Origin: Aphelenchoides besseyi
Lineage: Eukaryota; Nematoda; Chromadorea; Rhabditida; Aphelenchoididae
Reading direction: 5' to 3'
Length of the DNA: 64,000 nucleotides
NCBI GenBank assembly: GCA_024699855.1
Contig: JAMPIQ010000002.1
Location: 16,430,001 to 16,494,000, forward strand
Part shown: positions 34,759-47,000 of the stretch, one piece after another
Layout of the letters: the number at the start of each line of letters is the position of its first letter
Position numbering within the stretch: position 1 is the first letter of the stretch
The notes under the pieces: model-generated
Databases searched by the model: none
What the model saw: the letters and a program-made list of their open reading frames with translations, nothing else
Told to the model about the DNA's origin: nothing
Translations under genes and position numbers: made by a program

Positions 34759-36357
34759 TTAAGATATGTTAAGCAACGGTGATTGTTGTCGGTTTTTGCC
34801 GAAAAACGTGTTGAAAATGTCGATGATTCCATTCGTTGGCACTAAAATTGAGAACAGTTCAGTGGAATTCATGGAAAACTTACGAGGAGCTGCGGGTGGA
34901 GCGGCAGTTGTCGGCACCTCGACTTTAATGCACTTGTTAGCTGCAGTCATTCGATAACCACAACTGCACATGCATCGACCGCGATAACAACCCGAATTCT
35001 CCGGACATTGTCCCTGCACGAAACACGAGCCTCCAAGTGCAGTTTTGGGCAAACAGGTTGTGTCACGACTCTGCGCTCCCTTAAATCCAAGTGTTTTCAT
35101 AAACATCAATCGTAGACTTGCCTTTTCACATTCCCGGACGCACAATTGACTGGGATTCGTTTTTGGGTTTGTGATCGGATCGAAATATTCTTTGAAACCT
35201 TCGGAACAAACGCATTGACCTTTGCGACATTCCATTCCTTCAGCCGCACCACATTGTTCATCTCGTTGACATTCGGAGTTCAATTGACCACGAGCAACAC
35301 AAGCGCCGTTCAAGTAGAGAGCTTCTGGTGCCATTGAATTACACGGCCGTTTACAGCAAACCGCCTATATCCAAGGATTTACGAAAGAGCTTTGGAAACA
35401 CGAACCTGCGCAAAACTATCTCCCGACAAGTAATGACAATAATGGGTATCAGATGGACATGAATTGTTCAATAGCTTAGTGAAATTGGACGATTGTACCT
35501 CGCCGGGAATACAACTGTAACGATGATCAACCGTCGAACCCAATGGACAGGTCTGTGGACAACAATGTCCGACTTGAGAATCGGGAGTTGTCACACAATA
35601 AAAACCGGCAGTACAAGAATCGGCATCGGGAACAAAGTTTGGAATCTGAACATTTGAGATGTGAGAATTTCGAATTCTCAACATAAGCAAACCTGCGAAA
35701 GAGTTGCTTTGCGTGTACAGGTACCAGCTGGTGAGCCTCCAAGCGGGCAATTGGTTGTTGCAACGCATTTGGTACCTTGTTGAGTTGTTCCCGAAATGCA
35801 GACGCATTGATTTTTAACACAAGCCGAAAACGGCGACGTACAATCGTAATGTCGAGAACAACGATCACCAACTTTGGTTACTTAAAAAGAAGATGACAGA
35901 TTGTATTGTTGTTAGATTGGATACTTACCGGAAATGCATTCTCCGTTTCGTGTGAATGTCGATCCGCGTTGAACACATTGACATTTGCCATTGCGACAGA
36001 AAAGCGGTTCACGACACTTGGTTGAACAGTCTTGATTAATCTTTGACGGCACTATAAGTTAAAAGTATTCAGTTGGATAGAAAGTAAACTCACGAATCAT
36101 GCACCGTCCATTTGGCGTCTTTTCGGATGTCACTCGCACGTAAAACGGATGGCATTGACAAGTTCCTCGCAAACAAACGGATCCCTTGTTATCGCAATCT
36201 GAATCCTTATCACATGCTTCTCCCAATTGTGCTTTTCCTAAATGCCAACGATCTTCAACGACCACAAACCAAATGACTCACCATCACATGGATTGAATTG
36301 TGCATTCAGATACTTGAGACAAACGAGAATAATCGAAATTCTTAGTAGAAAACACAT
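34759..36357 (-). CDS. Secreted EB-module (Cys-rich repeat) protein
   Basis: The ATG at 36355-36357 begins a signal peptide (CFLLRISIILVCLKYLNAQ). The first exon ends at 36282 and the second begins at 36237. The rest is a series of EB-like modules, each with 6-8 cysteines in the pattern G-x-x-C-x5-C-x6-C-x4-C-x-C: GEACDKDSDCDN...CLRGTCQC, CSTKC...CRNGKCQCV, GDRCSRHYDC...CVKNQCVCI, then NSECQRDEQCGAAEGMECRKGQCVCSEGF and GSCFVQGQCPENSGCYRGRCMCSCGY. A Thr/Pro/Ala linker and a Ser/Asn tail ending LLNIS close the protein (stop at 34759). EB modules are common in nematode extracellular proteins of unknown function. There is no membrane helix, so it is probably secreted. At least five introns separate modules. 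It is convergent with CLUAP1, stops 245 bases apart. Confidence 0.85.
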
Positions 36358-39300
36358 GGGTAAGCTGAAGTGTCTCAGTTCACGTCAACCCAATTGAATT
36401 AACGTGAACAGTGAGTTTGAATCGAGATTTCAAAACAACCGAGTTTTGGTCTCTAATGACCGATGGAGCCCATGAAACTGAATGATCAATAAAATCAGCA
36501 AGAGCAGAAATGACCGCCGACTCCTAACCAGCAAAACACACGCGCGAGTTTGGATCGACGAGCGGATGGCGCACATCTCCGAGAGATCGACGGCAACAAC
36601 AAAAATCAGAAGAGTCGCCGTCGCTGATCATTGACGAAATGCGCACCTTCGAATCCCCCATCGAGTGCGCCAACCCTGAAATCTGTAGATGAGCGATTTC
36701 GTTTGTCGCGATTTTCACCTTCTCTCTAACTCATATCAACCTCAACATAGTCAAATTAAGGAGCTTCATGAAAATGAACTGAAAGTCTGAGTACGCCGCA
36801 AGCACTTCTTGTATTTGGTAGCAAACATATCATTGAATCTGAAATTTAATGATGATTAAGAGCTTCAACATCGCAATAGAGTGTATGTAACAGTATACTT
36901 TTTCTTGTTACTAACATGACGGTTATGTACATGGAGTTTCACTGATTTGTTTAAATGAAGTCACAAATTCCCTATCAACTCACTTAACACAAACCTTACG
37001 AGCAGTTTGATGCCAAAATTCGACTTCAACACGAAACGTTTACACAAGAACTCTATAGGCTTTGTTGTTTGTGGTTGTAATTACCGCGCACACTTTTCAT
37101 ATACGCCAACGTAGCGCACGTGAAATGAACGACGATTGTGTTCCTTTGGCTTCACGAAGAGGTCCATTTTTTCGGATTCAATTCTCGCTCTTGACCTCTT
37201 CGCAAGTTTTTGTTTCTTTCCAACTACCTTCCTGCACTCTCCAAAGGATCACTATTGTTCGTGGTGTCGTTTTATGTTCGCGTCCAAACGAGCGGTTCTG
37301 CAAAAAGGCGGAAATTGTTTTAAAATCGGAGACCAAATTTGAGGAAAAGGAAACGTTCGAATATCTTGTTTACATAGTGCGTATTCTGATCATTTCGATA
37401 GGGTTGTTCACGAGCAGTGCTATGCAAAAAACATCGAACGGTTTTTTTGTTAATCAAACCAATGGGATGGGGCTTTTAATCGATCGTTGAAAGTACTTAC
37501 TTGCTACAGGGAAATGTCTTTGACGTCAATACTTACAAGAATTTGGATTGTACGCGTTTATTATCGAACCCTCGAGTGCTCTTACATTTCGATAGCGATT
37601 CTGTTAATGCGACGAATATATTTCTTAATCTCTGCACAAGCATCAAGTAGCAGAAGACGTCATATTTCTTGAGCTGATAATGAAAGCTGAGTTCCTGTTC
37701 AGATTCTACACAAATTGATTTCAATCTCCGAACATTCCTCTTCAATAAAACGGTCATCTTGTTGCCAAACTGCATGAGAGCATTTCTGTTGATATTCGTA
37801 TTTTCTGCTCAGCTGTCACGTGTGGCATGACCCAATTAATAATCCGGGCTGCACGAACGTTTGCATCAGAATTTTATCGTTTGGCAAACGAATGCAGTTA
37901 ACGGATTAAACGAAAGAGGCCGCTAATACGATTCACTTTACAAAAGGCCATCGTCTACCGTTTTGCGTGTATCTGAAAAATTGAAAGCATAATCGAAGAT
38001 TCTATCATAATCCACTTGTTGATGCATTTTTTGCTTCTACGTTAGCTTATAAAAACACTTGTTAGCACCTACGTAAGCATTTAGTTCGTTTTGTTATAAA
38101 TGAATAGAATACGCAACGACTGGGTGTAAAAGGTTCAAGTTGTTTTGCTAAAACTTGTTGATAAGTTTGTCTAAATTAATCGAAAAAACACTTGTTTTAA
38201 TGAGCACAGGCAAGGATGTTTAGACTCATAAAAGCAAGAGGTTAATTGGACAATTGAACTTCGTAGAAATTCGCGTCTATTGTACGTTTTAACCGAAAAG
38301 TCCGATCTTTGTTCGTAGAATTCAAACTATCGATCAAGTTGAAAGATCATAATGAAACGTGTTCAGATCTCACCAAAGGACTACGCCCGAGAGAAACACA
38401 AAAAGTCAAGTTGTATACCCCCCACTTGTCGAGACTATAACAGACTCTCTGCTATAGGTCGGAGTGTTTTTTCCTCGGTTTTCCTCTTCATTTCCCCAAC
38501 GTCCACCCTCCGTTACAAATGCACCTATACACGCCTTGTGGTTGCAATAGTAGTAGAGGAGGGCCGTGGGACATGCGTTGACGTTCAACGCGGTAAGCTC
38601 ATAGAGACCCAATCCGCCGGCCATTTTTGTTTGTGCCTTTGGGGAACCAAAAGTCGGTTCTCACTCCCGAGGGATCCCAAAAAAGTGGCGGTGTGTTCCG
38701 CAATCATTTAAGACTCAAACAACTTCGACCTAATGGAGTTGTGTTTAATTGTGGAATCGAAAGTGTTTATGTTACGTTATTTACATAATAACTTGCATTT
38801 ATACTCCAGTAATTCCATTGCATTAGCACAAACTACAAAATCTCTCGATGACTTTTCTCGGCATTGACTCACTTCCATATTTTTTGTAGGACAAATTACG
38901 ACAACCACTTTGTACGTATATGGTTATTTACGTTCTTGCACTTCGGATTGTTCGATTTAACTATAAAATTACTGTGGCAAATACAAAAGTGGAGTTTTTG
39001 TCCAACAAAGCTAATTAGCATTGACAACCTTCTTGTTGACTTCGGAAACGGGTTCTTGTTGTTTTTCTTCAGAACAAAAATGAACGTGCATGTTCGTGCC
39101 ACACTCCTAATTATTTTAATTAATCAACTCTCTGATTTTGGTCGCTTTCCTTAACAATGACGCGTGTTTACGTAGCGTTGCCGGACAGACCACAGATTGT
39201 GATTCGAATTCGTGTTCAATTCACACGCCTCTAAAAGAACTGTTCATAACAATGTTTGCTGCTTGGATCGTTTATGAAATGTGCACGGTAATCATGTATA

Positions 39301-42300
39301 TGAGAGAGATGCAAATGACATTCGTATTGCTGTAAACAACTCTTCTTTTGGTTGGGACGATGTTTCCGGGTCCATTCGAGAAGATTATTAGATCTGTTGC
39401 TATGAACTTTACTTGGCCTTGCATTCATTTTCAATTAGCTGACTAACGTGAAGAAATTAACTCGCTAATTGAAGGTAAACACATGGAAATCGACTTCTGA
39501 TTGTTATTAACATTTCGAATTCAATTCTGTAGTCTACGCGTGAGTATCCCAAGTAATTTCTGTCTGCGCTTTTAACTCATGATTGACAGGTTGTTCGACC
39601 AATTCACAAATCGTATTCATTAATTCAGAGCAGCTGTTGTTGTCCAATTTGTTGCCGAAATCCAGAAGTTTGTCATGAGAACAAAATCACATGAAAGAAA
39701 ACGAGTTCAGAAATACGATGATTGTCAATCGGGTAGTTTGTTTGTTCACAGCAATTGGAACCGAATATTGAACGTTTCGGACTGTCCCTCTTTCAATACG
39801 ACTCGAAATAATCTCAATGTAAACAGGACGTAATAAGCGAATGTGTTCGCTCATCCAGCAACATTCGCACTTCACATGCTGCGATGTTGAGGTCTCTACT
39901 TTTGCTCAATTAAACGACCGTTCCTTCACGCCCGTCTTTTCGTCATTACAGTGACACCACAGACACACACGATCGTCGTGGATTCGCGCTCTACAAACTA
40001 ACAACAATCGTTTTAACGGTTTTTTTGATACGCTAGAAATAAGCCGTTATTCTTTTGATTGTCATTTTTGCATCCATTTTGCAATAAACCCATGAGGCGC
40101 AGCATAGTTTTGGAGGCTCTAGACCGCTTAAAGGGCCGATTTTATGTTTTCATTTTGCTCAGACATCTTTTTATGGTTGATGAACTATCCGCAATTTGAG
40201 ATTTGATTTCTGGGTGTGTGCATTTGATCTTGGGGTCACTTTTACTTTTGATTAAGAACCAATTCTGTGCAAAAAGGTCAGTGAGCAGTCTAAATTGTAA
40301 TCACTTTCACTGCGTCACTAATCGCTATTTTCTGCCACGTATACTATCTGTAACTATCGTGCATTAGAATGGGACTTTCGAACAGACATCAGTACACAGG
40401 ATCCTAAGTAAAGGTCGTGTGTGCAACGTGTCATTTGGTCTTTCTACTACAAAAACGATCCATTGAGAAAACGGCACACACGGATTAGTATCAAATGGAT
40501 TTCGTGCTCTAACAATCATTTTTGTATGCTAAGGACAAAGATTCAATTGAAAGTTTGTTTACATTCTTCGACGTTACCGTATTCTGACGATGATTATCCT
40601 TGACATCCCAGCTATTGCATCATTATCTTCTTTTGCTTGAAGTTGAGCTGCGGCAAAATTGAAAGCGTACGATTCGCGGTTTCGATAAATAGCATTTACG
40701 TAGTCATTTACAATGTATTTTAAGTTCCTAATGTTTATCTGAACTGTCTCGATGGTCAGGAAATTCGTCTCGCAAACGTTTTCAACTTTTGATTTGAACG
40801 GAAACCGAACAATCCCAGACATCCGTTGAAAACATGCGACCAACATCTGGAGATTTGAAATTGCGAACTTTGCCTTTTTGTTTGTTGTCTATGTTCTTTG
40901 ACTTCATAGCCAACCAAACTCCAACATCTTCAACCTTATCGTTTGAAAATGTCAAAATCATGAGTTCTTTCGTTGAACGAGCCGTTCGAACCAAATGTTT
41001 GTGACCAGTGTTCACTTTGACTCTTGAACTTGCTGAAATCGTTTTATGGTTTTCCTTTTGAATCCGTGGACCCACAAATCAATTTCGAGCGCAGTGGACG
41101 GTCGTAAACCATTTTGTTCGACAACTTGTTGGCAATATACGTGATTGAAAGGCATTGTCGTCGAAGAAGGTTTAGCATTACGTTCCGTGTGAGCATAAAC
41201 GTTTAGCGCATCACACCGGAAAGTCGGCAGAACAAAAGCGAAATTACGCAGCCAATTCGGAAGAGAAAAGAGATAATGGACGATTTTAGCAGAAAGCACA
41301 AACGTGAACCGCAAATTTTGCTTGTTTTTTGAGTAAAAAATTTGTCGAGAATTGGCTCCAAAACGACAAGCATTCAGCCATGCATTTCGTTTTCCTTTTT
41401 CTTCATTATTTGTCTTCGCTAATTGACAACTTCATTTACTACATGACGTCTCCTTTGAATCGCTAATCGAACCAACGGCCCCACTTAATCTCGCAAATCG
41501 TGTGTACCTTCGAATGGTCGTTTTGTACGTACTCATCGTGCAAACGTCTTCACGTTTCTTTTGGCATTAAACTGCCTAAACTGATCAAACAACTTAGTGG
41601 GGATTCTGTGTGCCCTCTCGAATGTTTTTGCGGTTTCAACAAAAAGCCATTAAGACAACAATCTCTTTGATCAGACAAGCTCCTAATGCGACAAAGACGA
41701 GTGACGTTGTTCGTCCGCAACAAGAAGCCATAAAGCACATCTTTTCGTCGATCTGCATTGCTCATCCACCAAAAGGATTCAGCCAAACAGAAGATCGTTG
41801 CTTGTTGTCGTGGTTTGTAAACCAAAAGAGACTTATCGGGAAGAGACAACGAAGTTTGAGTGTTTACGCGCAAAGGTTTCTAATTAAATTTTATTGCATG
41901 TTCTCCTCTTTATCAGTAGGCTTGCGGTTCATGAACATGAGAATCTGACGCTTGTGATCGTTGGCCAATCTTCGTAATTTGGACGTCACTCAAATGACTT
42001 CAACATATCATCTCTGCACAAGTCCAAGTAGTCGCATGGCGCAGAGCTTTTTTGCTCATAAACACTCGTGTTCGTCCCGTTTTTGTTATTCATTGCCGCA
42101 TCGTGGTGTCCTGCAGCCATCGGGTGTCATTAGCGTTTGCTCTTCCGAGAGCCCTCCCGCGGAAGAGACCGCCGGGGACGAGGTAGTAAGAGGTTTTTAC
42201 GATTTGCCGCTCACATTCTGCAGACATTCTTGCAAAAAAGTTCTTTACTTTTTCCACGGACGTTTGTTGTCTTTTTTTGCAAACTCATAATCCAAGAGGA

Positions 42301-44097
42301 GATGCGGCGAGAGAAGACGAAAGGACAAGATTATTATTTGGTCACTCTCGCCAAATGAGATTTCGCAGTGAAACCGAATGATCGACATAATCGAAAAACG
42401 AATGTACGGTAGTTGTCGTAAACGTCGATAGACAACTTTGGATCAATCGGCTCCGAACAAATGGACCTTCGGATGATCGGATTGCGATCCGAAGACTCTC
42501 CAACGATGACACATTTGAATCGAATTGTCCGCATGACATCGAAAAGGCAAAGCGACACGTCGGATAGGAGGAAAAGAGCAGTTCAATAATCGGGTGAGTT
42601 TCCGTTTTGTGATTGCAATCAAATTCCGATTATTGACGACATTCACATCGACGGACGAGATTTGTCGCCAGATTCGAATCTTCGTGTTCCAACCGTCGAG
42701 ATGCGGCGTCCGTTCCGCGCAATAAGGTGGATTGTTGTGTTCTTGTCAAAACTCACTCATCGCGCACTTTCCCGAACAAGTGCCCACTTGTCAGTAACGT
42801 CCGTTCAATTCTCCACCGTGCACAGATTTGTCCCTTTTTTGTATCTTCGCTTCGAACTCCCGGGTTCGAACGAATCCACAGGATCAGTTTGTTTGTTCGG
42901 ACTTTTGAGCTCAAAAGTTCTGACTTCTTTTTTCGACATCCGCTTTAAATTTGCGTCAACCAATGGACTTTTTGTTTGTCGACGATCGTGACTTTTTCTT
43001 TACACGTTTTCATGTCAACGGCTTTGCACGTGGCAATTGCAATTAAAAGTGCGTTCAAATTTGCACGTACACTGTTATGACTCATCGAGTGCAGATCTTA
43101 ATCCTGATAATATGGAAACCCGCAGTGTCGAAGTTCGTTTAGAATATTTTTGGAAAAAAGGTTTTTTTTGGGGTTCTAGTCTCTTTTGTTTAATCACACC
43201 ATTGGTGTCGGATTTACAATCGATTACTTGATTGTTCGCAATCGAATGACATTCACGAGTTGAACAATGTTTTACAACTTTCAGGAGTTGATTGTGTGTT
43301 ATCAAACGAACGGAAACACCAGTGGCAGCTTGTTGTTGTATTTGGAGACATTTAAACACCAATCAACAGTTGTCAGTCGACATTTTGGACTTATAACCTT
43401 GGATATCTTGAACAAGATTATGCATCCTTACTAATTGCTTCTCTTGTTTACACTTCTGATGGAAGGTTGGGTTTCTTCCGTGTGACTGTTCGATTTTGAA
43501 AGCCCCACAAAAGACGATCATGTGGTCGATCAACAGCATCCGAAAGCTCAGACTTCTCTGAGATGAACTTCTATCTATTTCTGACAGTTGTCTGTCTAGC
43601 CAGTTAACAACTCAACGTGCTCTTTGCTTTTGTTCTTGTTCGACTGAATAAGAATTTTAAATTTATCATCGTAGATGTAAATGAAATGCTATGAAGTCGG
43701 CTTCTTTTCCAACGTGTTTTGTCGCCATTTTCATATTTCGCGTCGGAGTCGAACGTAATGCGCATATTATATCACTCTCAACACGTCGTACGGTTCTTGG
43801 CTAAAGCCCAATTTTCGCAAAAACCTTCTGTTCGTCGTGACTAAATTGCTGTTTTTCTGTTGATTTCTTTATTGTATTGGTCATGATTCAGCGTTGAATA
43901 TTCATTTCACGGTTTCCGTCGAATCGCGTCCGATGGTGTTCTTTGCTAACATTTCATTTCAGTGGTCACTTCTGAATACCTACGCTACTCAATTCCGATA
44001 TTGGCAGCCAAATGAAACTTCTGAAAAGTGTTTGGTTCGATTCGAACTATCCTTTTCGTCGCAGTTCGTAGACTTACAATTCGAAGATTATCGCGAG
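36358..44097. other. Long gene-poor interval
   Basis: 7.7 kb without a recognised gene. Candidate coding-like stretches that I could not confirm are: 36.53-36.70 kb plus (an open frame with SPSLIIDEMRTFESPIEC), 37062-37490 plus (142 codons), 38.35-38.71 kb (GC-rich, open on both strands), 41.6-41.95 kb plus and 42.66-42.99 kb plus. None shows a domain, and none joins another by splice sites. The right part should include the guanylyl cyclase promoter. I see no tRNA, mobile element or obvious tandem repeat. Confidence 0.45.
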
Positions 44098-47000
44098 ATG
44101 GATCGACAATCGGCAAATGGAAGTAGATCGAGATGGAAATGTCGAAAACGAAAGCAGATGACTATGAATGTAGTCAGTTCCTTTCGGGTCTTTTTGTTCG
44201 TCACAATCGTATTGTTAATGGTGTTCGCTACTTCTGTTTTGGCTGAAGATGAAATGCCGTTTGATTTGGATTCGTTGTTAAAACAAGCCGACAACATCAG
44301 TGTAAGTGTCACGCTAGAGTTATTCGGCAAAATCGAATGACTTTTTAGTTGCCATGGGAAGAAAATTCAAAGGAATTTCGATCAGTTTTATCAAACAACG
44401 AAGATCCATGGAAAGATGATCCGCGAAAGTTGGTACTAATAAGTTATTTGGCCGCAATAAGTCAGTTCGATGCCGGCTTCTACGAACGATTGACCATATA
44501 CAATGAACGTGGAAGCTCGGAGATTGTGACTATGAACGCCGTCGGAAAAGATCGATGTTATAGTGTCGATTTTGCGGGCTCGATGATCTCTGGTGCTGTT
44601 CAGGTGGCCGTAGATGACATCAACAATAATACCGAACAACTGCCGGGTTACAAATTGGGTTACGTGTGGAATAACACGTGTGGAGATGAACGAAAAAGTA
44701 AATTTGACTTCAAAATTTCTTAGGATTAGCATAAACTTAGGTACTGAGTATTTCATGGAACACTGGAAACTCGGAGCTAAAGCGTTTTTCGGACCTGAAG
44801 TCAACTGTCGAACCGAAGCTACGATGGCGGCTTCTCAGAACTTGCCAATCATTTCGCACAAATGCAAAGATCAAACGGTGTCCGACAAATCAAAGTAGTT
44901 TGAAGATAATTGTATGGAAGTAATGTTCACATTTAGATACCCAACATTTGCTCGAACTATCCCGGCTGAAACAAAAATCACAAAATCTTTGATGGCTCTC
45001 TTGAAACACTATTCATGGCGCAAATTTACGGTTATTTACGAGAACAAACCGCAGAACAAAGAACTGTTCAATGCGATCAAAAACGAAATGGACGCTGAAA
45101 ACAAGCGAATCGATTCAAGCAATCCGACCTACATGTTCATGAATGTTACGGAAATCCCACAATACAGCGATGTTGGAATCACTACTCAACTGACAGATAC
45201 GATAATCGCCGAGACAAAAGACAATACACGAAGTATGTTTGAAATGTTTAAGCAAGTAATCAAGTGCCAAGTTTTAGTTTATCTTACTTTTGGAAATGTT
45301 CGTCTTTATCGTCGTATTCTTTTGTCAATGGGCTCCAACAATTTGTTTACGGAAGAACGAAAATACGTAATCATCTACCTGGACACCGACTATAACTGGC
45401 AAGGTGTATATCATGCGATGAACAATCACTTTGCTCGTGGTATGTTCTATGCTTACAACCTTATGTCTAATCGACTATCCTTCATGATTGAACTTTGTTA
45501 TTTTAGACACAAGGATGCAAGTTCAAGAGTCGTGGTCGAATCCGAACACCACCGATCATGAAATGGTCAGATACTCGCAAAGCGCTGTTGCAATTATTCC
45601 GTCGCCTATTTTAATCAACGAGAACTATCACAAGTTTTGGTCCAGAGTAACATCGTATTTGAACAAATTTGGGGTGAAACCCCAAATGATTAATACGCGA
45701 ATCTTGTACAATCGTTTCGCTGGTTATCTCTACGATGCAATTATGCTCTACGGTCAAGCAATTCACGAGATCGTTTTGGAAACCAACTCAACAGTCGAAG
45801 AAGTGGTGATGAATGGAACTCAAATTATTCAAAAACTACTTGGACGTAAATACGAAAGTAGGCTTAAAATAGTGATAGCGGGTTGATCCTGACCTTTTAA
45901 GGTATGTTGGGCTTTCAAATGCGAATCGACGAGAATGGCGACGCTGAAGGCAGTTACACACTTCTATCATTACAAGACGTTCTTCCCGTAACAAATACTT
46001 CGTCAACCGATTACTATCCTTTGGACAAAGGAATGGTACCAACAGCGAAGTTTTTGTACGTTGACGACGATCCCAATGCGCTTCCTATAATTCAATTTGT
46101 CGACAACTTCAAAGTCAATTGGCCAGGCGGCCAAATACCATTGGATCAACCAGTGTGCGGATTTCACAACGAGTACTGTCCAACCGAACGACGAATTCAA
46201 GCGGTTCTCGGCACTATTCTTCTAATCACGATCATCTTCATTGCTGCTGCCCTCTTGATAACCTATCGCAATCGACGTTTTGAACAAGAACTCTCCATGA
46301 TTTGGCGCATTGATCCGCGTGACATTCAGAAGATCGTTCAAAACAACACGTCAACAAACTCGCTTTTTGTGTTGGGGGGAAGTCGAGTGAGTTGGATGAT
46401 AAAGTTACAAGCTATAAACCTTGGTTTTTTAGGCTAACATTTTACGAAAAGAAGAATTGGCAGAACAGCGATTCTCCGGTTTCTGTGGTGTTGCTTTGTA
46501 TCGTGGTGCTGTTGTTGCAATCAAAGAGATCAAGTATTATCGACGACCACGCGAATTGACACGAGCCACCAAATTGGAAATGAAGGCGATGCGACAATTG
46601 CACAACGACAACATCAACTCATTTATGGGTAAACTTCAAACCATTTATGTGATTTCTGACAACAACGAGTTTTAGGAATCATGGTTTGTCCGACTAGCAT
46701 TTGTGTCGTTCGGGAATTTTGTGCAAAAAGTAGTTTAATGGACATTTTGCGTAATCGAGATCTCAAATTGGAAGGCCTTTTTATTGCATCATTTGTCGAG
46801 GATTTAATCAAAGTAAGTTCACTACGAAAACAATCTCTGACCATTTCAATCGTATAGGGAATGATCTATTTACACGAATCGGAGGTCAAAATTCATGGCA
46901 ACTTGAAGTCAACAAACTGTTTAATCACATCGCGTTGGGCATTACAAGTAGCGGATTTCGGTCTTCACGAGCTTCGAGACGGACAGCAATGGGAACGTTC

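Noticed and set aside
37062..37490. 142-codon plus frame
   Set aside because: No signal peptide that fits a mature part, no domain and no support from neighbours.
38352..38711. 119-codon plus frame overlapping a 72-codon minus frame
   Set aside because: Neither translation is recognisable; noted only as a GC-rich island.
42840..42880. cccgggttcgaacgaatcc, similar to a tRNA T arm
   Set aside because: The T stem does not pair and there is no D arm, anticodon stem or acceptor stem around it.
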